From positions 1 to 20,023 of IMG/VR virus record IMGVR_UViG_3300049149_000029: a stretch of DNA of 20,023 bases; one strand, 5' to 3'. The position numbers and the translations under genes are program-made. The notes under the pieces are model-generated. The model worked only from the letters and a program-made list of their open reading frames with translations, did not search any database and was not told the origin of the DNA. Below, piece after piece: positions 1 to 7,661 of the stretch. This DNA is from a virus. The stretch's first letter is position 1. Each line of letters begins with the position of its first letter.

Positions 1-716
1 ACAGTAGGTACAGAAAAACCAGATGTTGGAACAGCAGCATTAAAAGAGACTGCTCTTATCTCATTTACATCAAAATAAGTTATTATAGCCCTCTGTCCAA
101 TGCCAAGTATTTCAAGTCTGGAGATTGTGAAACTTGAATCTGCTAGTGTATCATTTATTAAAATAGAACGAGATTCTATATCATATACCAATACATGAAG
201 CCCGGGCTGATTTCCGGAATCAGTACGCTTCACTAAATAAGTGAACACAACAAAAGTAGTACCATTAAATGTTACTGTACAAACATCACCATGCTCTGGC
301 GTACTGCCAGAATTAGATATACTTGCCCAACGCTCAATGGTTGGCCTTGGAACTTTAGAAATTGGTTTCCAAAGATCCATTTCAGGAGAGTAAATCCAGA
401 TCACATCCCCAGCGCTTCCTCCGCCGGCTCCAGAACCAAAATATACATCATTTGATGTTATTATGAAAAGTTCGTCCTTGCGACTACCAATCTTGCGAGG
501 AATACCAAGGCTACTAGAAACGGTTGCTCCAACGGAAAATATTCCCTGATCCATTAATCTATAACCATGGCGACGCGCAGCATTTCCAATTTTATCAATC
601 TCAACATTAGTTAGATCATAAAGCGCTCCCGGAGGAGCAACCTCTGGGGCGATATTCTGAGACAACCCAGATACGAGTGGTATCTCAAGAACGGCTTTTT
701 GAAGTCCTGTAGGCAT
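1..716 (-). CDS. Virion protein, stabilisation/connector-like, partial (C-terminus beyond left edge)
   Basis: An open frame starts at ATG 716, directly after the stop of the upstream gene, and stays open for 238 codons to the window edge. The product begins MPTGLQKAVLEIPLVSGL and continues with a segment reading NVEIDKIGNAARRHGYRLM. An N-terminus with 'IPL..GL' followed by a phrase about a marked, residue-rich 'R.GYR' turn is common in podovirus-type proteins annotated as DNA-stabilisation or tail-accessory proteins, many of which form beta-propellers. The rest is beta-rich, with repeated short strands and Gly/Ser turns, in keeping with that. The gene is last in the visible part of the head operon, where head-completion and tail proteins are expected. 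The reading frame is firm; the functional name is inference from family resemblance and position. Confidence 0.75.
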   Translation of the reverse strand, partial: MPTGLQKAVLEIPLVSGLSQNIAPEVAPPGALYDLTNVEIDKIGNAARRHGYRLMDQGIFSVGATVSSSLGIPRKIGSRKDELFIITSNDVYFGSGAGGGSAGDVIWIYSPEMDLWKPISKVPRPTIERWASISNSGSTPEHGDVCTVTFNGTTFVVFTYLVKRTDSGNQPGLHVLVYDIESRSILINDTLADSSFTISRLEILGIGQRAIITYFDVNEIRAVSFNAAVPTSGFSVPT

Positions 717-1052
717 TTACCAAAACCAAATATCGTAAATTAAATCTTGACTTCCATCAGACGTAACAATCATGTTTGCTATCTGACCATCCCAGCGTCT
801 CATAAAAAGAGAATATGCATTATTACCAGGAAGCGCATTATTATCAACAAACCTAGCGCCAACCACAATAAAACCCCTGGGCTGCTTTCCCAATTTATGC
901 GCAATTTGTCTCTCTTGATTTGGTGTAAACCTTTGGTTTTCAACCAGCCTACCCTTTAACCAAGTCGGTTCACCTTGACCAACGCGTAGAGTCTTTTTTC
1001 TCTCCGCATTTGCTAAATCATCAGAAAGACCGCGCTGGCGTTGCTCTGTCAT
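717..1052 (-). CDS. Small phage structural-type protein of unknown role
   Basis: This encodes 111 residues. The N-terminal half is charged (MTEQRQRGLSDDLANAERKK). The C-terminal half has a pattern seen in short virion-associated proteins of tailed phages: 'HKLGKQPRGFIVVGAR', then a strand ending in 'DLIYDIWFW'. Those proteins usually sit beside connector or fibre genes, and their C-terminal half is predicted to be a small beta-sandwich. The ATG overlaps the stop of the upstream gene by four bases (ATGA), so translation is probably coupled. The next gene starts immediately after its stop. No enzymatic motif or membrane segment is present. The gene call is sure; the virion role is a guess from position and pattern. 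Confidence 0.75.
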   Translation of the reverse strand: MTEQRQRGLSDDLANAERKKTLRVGQGEPTWLKGRLVENQRFTPNQERQIAHKLGKQPRGFIVVGARFVDNNALPGNNAYSLFMRRWDGQIANMIVTSDGSQDLIYDIWFW

Positions 1053-1786
1053 AGATACGGCTCAATCAACAAATATGGATCATCCATTATAGAAAGTGAA
1101 CGATCACGATCGCCGTACTGAACCATTGAGTCTGGCTCACCAGCATCAATTGGGGACATTGTCCTTTCCATTATGGACATACAGTCAGAAGCGCTAGCCA
1201 TAAGAACAGAACAATCGGATTCTTCTCTATCTTTCATTGCGATAGCAATTTTCAATACCAAATATTCATCCCATGGCGCAAGCTGGTGAAGGGTTTTTTC
1301 TGCACCAAGACCAGAATTTATATTTTGCAAACTATAGATCGGAATATAATGCACCAATAGCGGATATATAATATCAGGTACAGGCCTAAGTCTTAACTTA
1401 GTATATTCCAAAACAGGGTCAAAAATCCATTCGTAATACCCAGGCTTAGCACGATAATTCACTCCAGCAATTTTCATTTGTTCATGCAAATCAATTTTAC
1501 GCAAAAAGAAATCAGGATTATTGTTTTTCATATGCCTAACCCCACGCAATTTCCAAATATATGGAGTTGATAATGTTACTTCTTCAGCCCCAGCCGTTGT
1601 GTTATAAATAGTTGATGATGTAAAAAAATCCGGGTACCTTGACGCAGCCTGAACATAGAACTGCCTGAACTCGGATTCCGCGAGCTTTTGTAGCTCGGCA
1701 TCGGTCCAAAAATTGGACACAACCATATCGGCCCTACTTCGGGCTCGCTCTAAAATATTCGATACATCGACCGCGGCAATGGGCAA
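1049..1786 (-). CDS. Head-tail adaptor/connector-like virion protein (TTG start)
   Basis: This encodes 245 residues starting at TTG 1786, the only reasonable start: a strong AGGAGG Shine-Dalgarno lies just upstream in the 19-base gap. The N-terminal part is helical (LERARSRADMVVSNFWTDAELQKLAESEFRQFYVQAASRY). It is followed by beta-rich segments such as 'AEEVTLSTPYIWKLRGVRHMK' and 'LRLRPVPDIIYPLLVHYIP'. This pattern of a helical start, then 'V.LP..Y.KLRGV', then 'LRL.P.P' is typical of phage adaptor or connector proteins encoded downstream of the capsid gene. It is longer than P22 gp4 (about 166 residues), so a specific homology is not claimed. The Shine-Dalgarno lies in a short inverted repeat (CCTCC-CTA-GGAGG), which could lower initiation. 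Confidence 0.65.
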   Translation of the reverse strand: MPIAAVDVSNILERARSRADMVVSNFWTDAELQKLAESEFRQFYVQAASRYPDFFTSSTIYNTTAGAEEVTLSTPYIWKLRGVRHMKNNNPDFFLRKIDLHEQMKIAGVNYRAKPGYYEWIFDPVLEYTKLRLRPVPDIIYPLLVHYIPIYSLQNINSGLGAEKTLHQLAPWDEYLVLKIAIAMKDREESDCSVLMASASDCMSIMERTMSPIDAGEPDSMVQYGDRDRSLSIMDDPYLLIEPYL

Positions 1787-1805
1787 GACGCCCTCCTAGG
1801 GAGGC

Positions 1806-2018
1806 TCAACCCATTTCTTCGCTGGCCTCTTCAGAATAATCAGAAGAATTACATTCATTAGCAGCGGCTTTAAAAGCCGTCGCCATTGCCTGAGAATCGC
1901 CAGATTTTACGGCTTTAAGGAAAGCCTTCATGTGCACATCAAGAGGATCCATACTCGCCCCACCTTCCGTGAGGCTAGGGCGAGTCATCGGATCGTAAGA
2001 AAAATCTTCTTTGGGCAT
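1806..2018 (-). CDS. Small acidic phage protein, unknown
   Basis: This encodes 70 residues with an acidic, Ser/Glu-rich end (NSSDYSEEASEEMG) and a central amphipathic helix (DPLDVHMKAFLKAVKSGDSQAMATAFKAAANEC). The start codon overlaps the upstream stop in a TAATG junction, which indicates translational coupling. Small proteins with this helix-plus-acidic-tail design are common between capsid and connector genes in tailed phages, but I recognise no named family. It has no cysteine pair, no membrane segment and no signal peptide. Spacing and coupling support a real gene. Confidence 0.65.
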   Translation of the reverse strand: MPKEDFSYDPMTRPSLTEGGASMDPLDVHMKAFLKAVKSGDSQAMATAFKAAANECNSSDYSEEASEEMG

Positions 2019-2401
2019 TAGGCAGGAAGACGTTTTAGCATGATCAGGATCTGGAATGAAAGCAGATCGGCTCCAACGGGGTCCTGTACAGCCCCAGCTG
2101 CATCTGTAATCACCGCATCAACATAGTTGTTTGAATCAACCGGAGTCAAGAAGCCACGACAGAAACGAGCTTCAGTTGTAGAAGCCGGAAGGATCAAAAT
2201 TCCCAGAGGAGAAATAATTCTTCCAACTTGCTGATTAAAAGTAATACGATAAATTCCCTGGCTAGGACGAGATACCGTAAATCCCTTACCAAGTACTACC
2301 GTCGGAGTAGGATTTGCAAGCAGGATCTGCCCACAGACCCACATGCTTTCAGGTAGATTTACAAAATCTACGTTATATCGAGGAAATGAGGCCGTAGGCA
2401 T
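2018..2401 (-). CDS. Probable minor virion protein, unknown family
   Basis: This encodes 127 residues. The sequence is mostly short hydrophobic beta-strands separated by Pro/Gly turns ('VVLGKGFTVSRPSQGIYRITF', 'ISPLGILILPAS', 'LLSFQILIMLKRLPA'). The alternation suggests a beta-sandwich or jelly-roll fold, typical of decoration, head-fibre or tail-accessory proteins. The start is ATG 2401, three bases after the upstream stop, and the gene overlaps the next one at TAATG. Strong Shine-Dalgarno complementarity is not evident, so coupling to the upstream gene is likely. It lies two genes after the major capsid gene. The reading frame is firm; the virion role is inferred from fold and location. Confidence 0.65.
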   Translation of the reverse strand: MPTASFPRYNVDFVNLPESMWVCGQILLANPTPTVVLGKGFTVSRPSQGIYRITFNQQVGRIISPLGILILPASTTEARFCRGFLTPVDSNNYVDAVITDAAGAVQDPVGADLLSFQILIMLKRLPA

Positions 2402-2404
2402 TTA

Positions 2405-2938
2405 TTAATCCCTCGGATCCATGATAAAGGTAACTTCACCAATAGGAACAGAAAGACCAGTACCAGTCTTAGTAATTTCCAACGTCAAAACATCACCGGC
2501 GCCAAAGTTCAAATCAGTAGCGGTTGCCGAAAGTGTAGTTCCGGCAGCTCCAACTAGTTCCTTCATTGTCCAGGCTGCAAAATCATCAGTGCCAGGAGTA
2601 TCAACCGGATACGTCAAAAGAGTTACTTGAGTACCCGGTAGTGCCACGGTGCGCTTCCTCACGATCATCGTAAAGAAGTTGGATGCGTTCGCAGCCACGG
2701 CAGCCGTAAACGTGCACTGAACACCAATTAGCCGAGACTTCTGCTTCGCATGCTGAATTACAGTCTCAACAAGCGCAGTACCAGCCGTAATAATACCAGC
2801 ACCAGACTGGTTCGGCCAAACAACACGCTCACGTACGATATTCCTAACGCTCAGTTCAAATGCCGGAACGGTAATTGCCGGATCGGAACTCATAGAGAGA
2901 ACCGAGAGAAGCTTATCTGTGCTTGAACAAAGAGACAT
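2405..2938 (-). CDS. Probable capsid decoration/minor head protein
   Basis: This encodes 177 residues, Thr/Val/Ala-rich and beta-strand-rich, with a final stretch reading 'GEVTFIMDPRD'. It lies directly after the major capsid gene with a 29-base gap that carries a purine-rich Shine-Dalgarno (AAGGGAAAAGGG) a few bases before ATG 2938. Its size, composition and place fit a head decoration or minor head protein. I see no motif that identifies a known family, and a secreted or enzymatic role is not suggested. The following gene starts three bases after its stop. What is seen is the frame, the ribosome-binding site and the composition; the role is inferred. Confidence 0.65.
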   Translation of the reverse strand: MSLCSSTDKLLSVLSMSSDPAITVPAFELSVRNIVRERVVWPNQSGAGIITAGTALVETVIQHAKQKSRLIGVQCTFTAAVAANASNFFTMIVRKRTVALPGTQVTLLTYPVDTPGTDDFAAWTMKELVGAAGTTLSATATDLNFGAGDVLTLEITKTGTGLSVPIGEVTFIMDPRD

Positions 2939-2967
2939 TTCTTTTTCCCTTTTCCCTTAGTTCTCTA

Positions 2968-4228
2968 TTACGTCGGAAGCTTAAAACGGATATTGTCACG
3001 TGGCGATACGCACACCTGATCTCCGTACCATCCGAAACGGATCTGCCAACCATCACGAGCCGGCTCAATGATTAGCTGCTGACCAGCACGAGCAGTGAGA
3101 TTGCGAGGGGCACCATTAAGAGAATGGAACTTCCACGCTTCCTTGGTAGTACCCAACGAGTTGTTGTCCTTGAAATTCGGCTCCTGAACAAACCGAACGA
3201 CGCCACCCTTGCCACCGGCAGAATTCATTTCAAGCGCAGTGAATCCAAATTCACCAAACTTTACTTGGGTACGGGTGACACGAGAACCAGCGTCAAGAGA
3301 AAGATCAGTAAACCGATTCGGCGAAAGCCAAATCGTGTCTACGGTAACCCCCTCAAGCTTCGCTCGAGCAAGTCCACGCTCAAAACACTCTGCAAGGCCA
3401 TACGATGAACCATCGAAATAAATACCAGCCAAACGAGACGGATACTGGCTTCGCGTTACGTTGTTAAAAGGAGTAGCGAGAGTGGTGCGATCAGTCGGAA
3501 CCCACTTCTCGGTAGAATCAATTGAATTACCGAAGTTTCCCTTTAGATAAATACGGTCGGTAGCAACAACGCCATAGGCGGCAACCGTATCACCATTCGT
3601 TGTATCAACCGTAATACGAGCAAGGCCATTACCAGCAATATCCAAATCAATATTAAGAATAACCATATAACCGATCGTGCCACCGGGACGAACGTTTGCC
3701 AAAGCAAACGGCGTAGCAGCAGAAATCAGCTTGGTTCCAATTTCCAGACCAACGGCATCGGTCTGAGAAATATCAATCGTATTATTGCCAGTAGAGATGG
3801 CGCTTACAGTACCGCAGTTACCATCGATAGACTGGAGATCAGCACCAAGGCGCTGAACAATATTCGTTAGCGCAGAATCAATCTCAATTTTCTTGAGAGA
3901 AATATATCCACCCGGATCAGTCTCGGATGCTTCAAGAGCCTCGTTATCAAACGTGATGATCTTGTAATCACGGTAACGAGAATACTGGAATTCTACGTAG
4001 TCGCCGCCGCCGGCACCTGATTGCGCATCATCAAAAGTATGCGAATCCACGGCCACCGGTAGAAAGCTGAACCGGAAAACTCGCGGTACCCTTACCGCCA
4101 AAATTTTCTTTCTTGGTAAGGTAGGCCCACCAAGGCTGATTCTCCATACCGTAGGTACGGACTTTCTTCTCCGGATAAATAATCTGGAGGGCGTTCGAGA
4201 AACGAGCAACTGTAGTAGGTTGAGCCAT
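2968..4228 (-). CDS. Major capsid protein, encoded in two frames joined by a +1 shift at TTT-TGA
   Basis: Two overlapping frames together give one capsid protein. Frame A starts at ATG 4228, with GGAG nine bases upstream. It encodes 65 residues (MAQPTTVARFSNALQIIYPE... to GGRGFAYF) and stops at TGA 4031-4033. Frame B continues with DDAQSGAGGGDYVEFQYSRY... down to 2968. Skipping one T in the TTTTGA run joins them into 419 residues. The junction 'GGRGFAYF-DDAQSG' matches what is expected in this capsid family, whose members have a 'GRSA.FATAQ' stretch followed by 'RDY....D.EALEAS'. Upstream of the junction, frame B (basic, RRRKSVP...) does not look like a capsid N-terminus. Either this is a programmed or RF2-type +1 frameshift, a real mutation, or a sequencing error. 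The gene lies right after the scaffold gene, as is usual for heads of tailed phages. Confidence 0.85.
4031..4036 (-). promoter_or_regulatory. Possible +1 frameshift site (TTTTGA) in the capsid gene
   Basis: On the minus strand the zero-frame codons read TAC TTT TGA T. A tRNA-Phe on TTT can re-pair with TTT one base further on, because four T's are present, and then reads GAT. A slow stop codon in the A site next to a slippery P-site codon is the arrangement used in the bacterial RF2 gene (CTT TGA C). Unlike that gene, no strong Shine-Dalgarno-like element lies three bases upstream; only a weak GTGGA is seen about nine bases away. A GC-rich run follows downstream. Confidence 0.5.
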
Positions 4229-4243
4229 CGACCGAAACTCCGG

Positions 4244-4264
4244 GAGGCTCGACTACAGAGCCTC
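4244..4264 (-). other. Hairpin between scaffold and capsid genes
   Basis: A perfect inverted repeat GAGGCTC-TGTAGTC-GAGCCTC (minus strand) fills most of the 40-base gap between the scaffold stop and the capsid Shine-Dalgarno. There is no T-run after it, so it is not a normal intrinsic terminator. It could be an RNA processing or stability element that raises capsid mRNA relative to the rest of the operon. Confidence 0.5.
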
Positions 4265-4268
4265 AGGG

Positions 4269-5288
4269 TTACTTGAACTGTTCCAGTGCCATTTCCATTC
4301 TCTCATCCTCCGTCATGTCGTCAGGGTGCTTTTTCTGTAGCACCGCACGACGGGCCGAGGCTGAGAGTGGAATTGGTTCTACGGACGGTCCAGGGTTCGA
4401 CGGCTTTACGTCCCGACCCGGGGTCGGGTCTGGCTGGCCTGCATCCACAGAGCCGAACCAGCTAGCGGTTTTTCTCGCTTCCCCTTCTACATACAGCATC
4501 GCGTCTGATAGTGCAACTGGTTTCTTTGCCAAATGAGCATCAACCATATACTTGAGCACTGTCTGTAGAGCGAAATCACGAGGAACCTTGCTAAAATACT
4601 TATATTTTGCTCCCTCGTTCTTTAGAACCCCCTCTACCTCATCGGCTACACGCTTTTCATAGGAACGGGCCAATTCCTGTTGCTGAACTAAAGTCTGAGC
4701 TTGTTCACGGGTTTTCTTATCAGTTTCGTAAGACTCTCTTTCCTTACGACTCGTCTCTCTAATTTCGTCCAGTTCCTTCTTAAATTCAGCTCGTAGATTC
4801 TGCTCAATTATTTCTTGCGGAATAGTTCCATTATCATTTACAAATTTAATCGCCTGTTCAATTGTCCAACCAAGCTGTTCGAGTGCCTTTATCGGATTTT
4901 TCTTTGCTTCGTTAAGTCTTCCTTGGTACTCAGCAATCAGAGAATCAACTTCTTTTTGTTTTCCATTTTGGAATAAGGACTTTTCTTCTTCAAACTTACG
5001 TTTTTCTTCGTTAAACTGATCGCGGTCTTTCTTTAGACCATCCTCACGTCTGCGAAGTGCGGCAAAACCGTTAGAAAGTTCTGTCTCAGTATGCTGCGGA
5101 GCCTCTACAGTTTTCTGAGTTTCTTGTGTAGCATTTTCTGTATTTTCTGTATTTTCTGTATTTTCTTCAGAAACCGCATCCTCTGTAGTACTGTCTTGCG
5201 TTTCGTTAAAAGCACGTAGAGCAGCCTCCACCTCACCAACTTGTTCAACAGTCGGGTCAGTCGTAACTTCAGTATTTTCGTTTGGCAT
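4269..5288 (-). CDS. Capsid scaffold protein
   Basis: This encodes 339 residues, highly charged. An acidic, low-complexity N-terminus (residues 1-75, with an ENT tandem repeat) is followed by a long coiled-coil region at about 80-230, rich in Glu, Lys, Gln and Arg heptads (RRREDGLKKDRDQFNEEKRK and similar). A Pro-rich linker at about 285-305 and a short basic/acidic helix (ARRAVLQKKHPDDMTEDER) end the protein. A C-terminal helix in scaffolds commonly binds the coat protein. The gene lies between portal and major capsid, the standard place for a scaffold gene. It would guide procapsid assembly and leave the mature head. The start is ATG 5288, one base after the portal stop; no clear Shine-Dalgarno is seen, so coupling is likely. 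Confidence 0.85.
   Translation of the reverse strand: MPNENTEVTTDPTVEQVGEVEAALRAFNETQDSTTEDAVSEENTENTENTENATQETQKTVEAPQHTETELSNGFAALRRREDGLKKDRDQFNEEKRKFEEEKSLFQNGKQKEVDSLIAEYQGRLNEAKKNPIKALEQLGWTIEQAIKFVNDNGTIPQEIIEQNLRAEFKKELDEIRETSRKERESYETDKKTREQAQTLVQQQELARSYEKRVADEVEGVLKNEGAKYKYFSKVPRDFALQTVLKYMVDAHLAKKPVALSDAMLYVEGEARKTASWFGSVDAGQPDPTPGRDVKPSNPGPSVEPIPLSASARRAVLQKKHPDDMTEDERMEMALEQFK
5134..5166 (-). repeat. 9-bp tandem repeat in the scaffold gene
   Basis: TTTTCTGTA (plus strand) is repeated three times and followed by a partial fourth copy. It encodes the residues Glu-Asn-Thr in series within the acidic N-terminus of the scaffold protein. The unit is a multiple of three, so copy-number change by slippage keeps the frame. 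Confidence 0.9.
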
Positions 5289-5289
5289 T

Positions 5290-7173
5290 TTATTGCATCA
5301 ATTGAGGCGGAGGAGCTCCCGGCATAGCTCCAGCTTGAGCTGGAATTTGTGGGACTTGAGATTGTGGCTGAGGCATAGCGCCAATAGAAGGTGGAGATTT
5401 TGCAGATGCTTTATTTATCAAATAAGTAACCTGAACCATAAAATCATCAACTTTTTGCAAATTTTCTTCTGGGCAACCGTCCAACTGAGCTTCCAAATAC
5501 ATCAATTGAGCAGTATCCAAACATAGCGCCAAATTCAATTCGGAAGCGGGGGGAATATATTCTCCACCTTGCAACATACTTCCAATAATTTTTTCAATCA
5601 AACGTTTCGGAGATGTATGTCTCTTCAGATATGCTGCAACATCTGGCGTGGCAATTTCTTCCAACAAATCGCTCTTATTCTCAATATACCCACGTTTAGC
5701 AAGCATATCCACCATTTCAATCTGGCCAGCCGGAGTATCCCCAAGCATTGATGCAGGCATTGGATGAATTACCCAATCATCATCTTTCAAATCCAAGTCT
5801 TTTCGGCGAATCACCTCATAAGAAGATTTACCATATATAGGGACTTCATAATCAGGAATTAAGCTAGCCGCACGAACGCCTTTAGAAATGCAATCTACGT
5901 GTAGCTCTGACCATTGTTCATGCACGGTAGCAAATCTGTCTGAGTCCTGTATATCGTCATAGACGAGAAGTGAACGGCCTGATTCGAGACCGGCAGGTTT
6001 TTCACCATGTGCAGAGAGCTGAGAAATTCCAGCGATTTCGTAGGCTCTAGAATACAAACGGTCAAGATGCTGGAACATTTCTGGGTGGACTGTTGCTGGT
6101 GCATTTATTTTAGGTTCTTTCCCATTATAAAGAATAATACTACCCGGAATATCCGTAATATTACCTTTTTGAATGTTAGAAGAACGATCAGCAAAAATAT
6201 AAGGATTTCCAAGCAAACCCATCGCAGTTGCGATTTTCCTAAGTAGCTTATTAATCTCAGATTGAATTCCCTTCAATTCCTCAGCGAGTCCCATTCCATA
6301 CCAACCAAGATTTGACGTAGACCATCGCATTACAGAATACGGATCTCCGGCCGTCCACTCCCCTCCGGTTAATTCTATTCCACCCTCTCCAACAATCGAC
6401 AATATTCCACGAGCAGGATCGTCTGGATCAATGAAAAGAGACTCCACGATTTTGACTTTATCAGAAGCATCAGATTCTTGCAAAGCATAGAAAGGGTCAC
6501 CATCTCCACTAGTAAGTGTTGGTAATGCCTCAATCTCAGCTCGCATATTAGGATACCTACGAATGAGAGTGTGCTTACTAGGAAACTTAACTTCGTAATA
6601 ATGAGCTGGTGTTTGAGTAACATCTGCACCTTCTGCAAAATCAACCATCAAGTTAGGGGAAAATATTCTCTCAAATAGAACTTCTTTTCTAGATTTTATA
6701 GCAAACGTCTTCATTACTCCAGTACCAGTAATAAGTAAATCAACAAATGCCTGAGCCGTCTTTTTGTGAAGCTTTCCTTTTAGCGCAAGTCCAGTCCCAA
6801 ATGCCTCCAGTTTTCGTGAGCGTTCTTTAGCTCCCCAGTCAGCACCCTTGCATTGATAAATACATTTAATTTTATTACGAGTAATTCGCGAATGAACTGC
6901 ATTCGCCATATTACGAACTACATTTAGGGAAAGAGGAATCCTATGCATTGTTACAGGCGTAACAGCAGAACGCCCGTAATAGCCCATCATTTCAATGTTT
7001 CGATACATACGAACATGGTCCAACGTGTTCTCACGCCAAACCGATTGTTCGTCTTCAACGTATTTGAACGCCGCGTAGGCCGCGCGCCCCCTGTCCTCGG
7101 GTTTCTTCTCTTCTTCCCAGTAAATCCCCTTGTTTTCTACTGCCTGCTGTTCTTCGAGGACAGAATTAGACAT
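5290..7173 (-). CDS. Portal protein
   Basis: This encodes 627 residues. The portal forms the dodecameric ring at one head vertex through which DNA enters and leaves. The N-terminal region contains 'AYAAFKYVEDEQSVWRENTLDHVRMYRN', then 'RIPLSLNVVRNMANAVHSRITRNK', a pattern typical of large phage portals. The middle region has 'GWYGMGLAEELKGIQSEINKLLRKI' (the long helix that often precedes the portal stem). Near the C-terminus lies 'PMPASMLGDTPAGQIEMVDMLAKRGYI', followed by a Pro/Gln-rich tail. The position between terminase and scaffold fits. ATG 7173 lies 15 bases after the previous stop and has no clear Shine-Dalgarno. The size resembles P22-like rather than HK97-like portals. No oddities are seen in the frame. 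Confidence 0.9.
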   Translation of the reverse strand: MSNSVLEEQQAVENKGIYWEEEKKPEDRGRAAYAAFKYVEDEQSVWRENTLDHVRMYRNIEMMGYYGRSAVTPVTMHRIPLSLNVVRNMANAVHSRITRNKIKCIYQCKGADWGAKERSRKLEAFGTGLALKGKLHKKTAQAFVDLLITGTGVMKTFAIKSRKEVLFERIFSPNLMVDFAEGADVTQTPAHYYEVKFPSKHTLIRRYPNMRAEIEALPTLTSGDGDPFYALQESDASDKVKIVESLFIDPDDPARGILSIVGEGGIELTGGEWTAGDPYSVMRWSTSNLGWYGMGLAEELKGIQSEINKLLRKIATAMGLLGNPYIFADRSSNIQKGNITDIPGSIILYNGKEPKINAPATVHPEMFQHLDRLYSRAYEIAGISQLSAHGEKPAGLESGRSLLVYDDIQDSDRFATVHEQWSELHVDCISKGVRAASLIPDYEVPIYGKSSYEVIRRKDLDLKDDDWVIHPMPASMLGDTPAGQIEMVDMLAKRGYIENKSDLLEEIATPDVAAYLKRHTSPKRLIEKIIGSMLQGGEYIPPASELNLALCLDTAQLMYLEAQLDGCPEENLQKVDDFMVQVTYLINKASAKSPPSIGAMPQPQSQVPQIPAQAGAMPGAPPPQLMQ

Positions 7174-7188
7174 CGCTACGTCAGTTTA

Positions 7189-7464
7189 TCACGTTGCGCT
7201 GAAAAGATCACCTTTTTCGTCTTCCAAAACCATACGTTCAAGCTCTTCTTTCAAAGCCGGAGGAGTGTTTGGGTCAGCAATCAGGGCTGCTCTTTGTTTT
7301 CCTGTAATTGTTGCTTTTACCTCTGGTTCTTTAGGATCCATTACTACAGTTAATTCCATTGGTTGATTGGCATAATTGTAACTAAACTTAAATTGTGTAA
7401 CTCCCTCGGCTCGCATTCTATTTGTGAAACTAACTAACAAATCTGCATTATATTTATCAATCAT
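7189..7464 (-). CDS. Small conserved-type phage protein, unknown
   Basis: This encodes 91 residues. The first part has alternating strands (VTQFKFSYNYANQPMELTVVMD); the rest is helical and charged (PALKEELERMVLEDEKGD). It starts at ATG 7464 with AGGAG eight bases upstream, and overlaps the upstream stop by ATGA. It lies between terminase and portal. I recognise no family; a packaging accessory role is possible only by position. No cysteine motif or membrane segment is present. Confidence 0.7.
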   Translation of the reverse strand: MIDKYNADLLVSFTNRMRAEGVTQFKFSYNYANQPMELTVVMDPKEPEVKATITGKQRAALIADPNTPPALKEELERMVLEDEKGDLFSAT

Positions 7465-7661
7465 TTTCGCTCCTGAATATAAACTTTACCAACTACTTCG
7501 CCACCAAGACTAATTATTATAATATAGTCTTCTGCACCAACTGGCATAACATTTTTACTATTATTCATAATCTCAAAATCACAGTTTTTTGCTACTTTGT
7601 GTTTTGCTTCATCTGCGTCAATAAACTCTTGAATAATTATTGCTTTGTGAATACTAATCAT
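7461..7661 (-). CDS. Small phage protein, unknown
   Basis: This encodes 66 residues, with an N-terminal helix (ISIHKAIIIQEFIDADEAKHK) and strand-like C-terminus (DYIIIISLGGEVVGKVYIQERK). A strong Shine-Dalgarno (AAGGAG) precedes ATG 7661. The start overlaps the last codons of the terminase gene by eight bases, and the stop overlaps the next start by ATGA. This tight coupling supports a real gene. No family recognised. Confidence 0.7.
   Translation of the reverse strand: MISIHKAIIIQEFIDADEAKHKVAKNCDFEIMNNSKNVMPVGAEDYIIIISLGGEVVGKVYIQERK

Noticed and set aside
4031-4209. N-terminal extension of capsid frame B (starting MLVSRTPSRLFIRRR)
   Set aside because: It is basic and not capsid-like, while the other frame in the same bases matches capsid N-termini and has the ribosome site.
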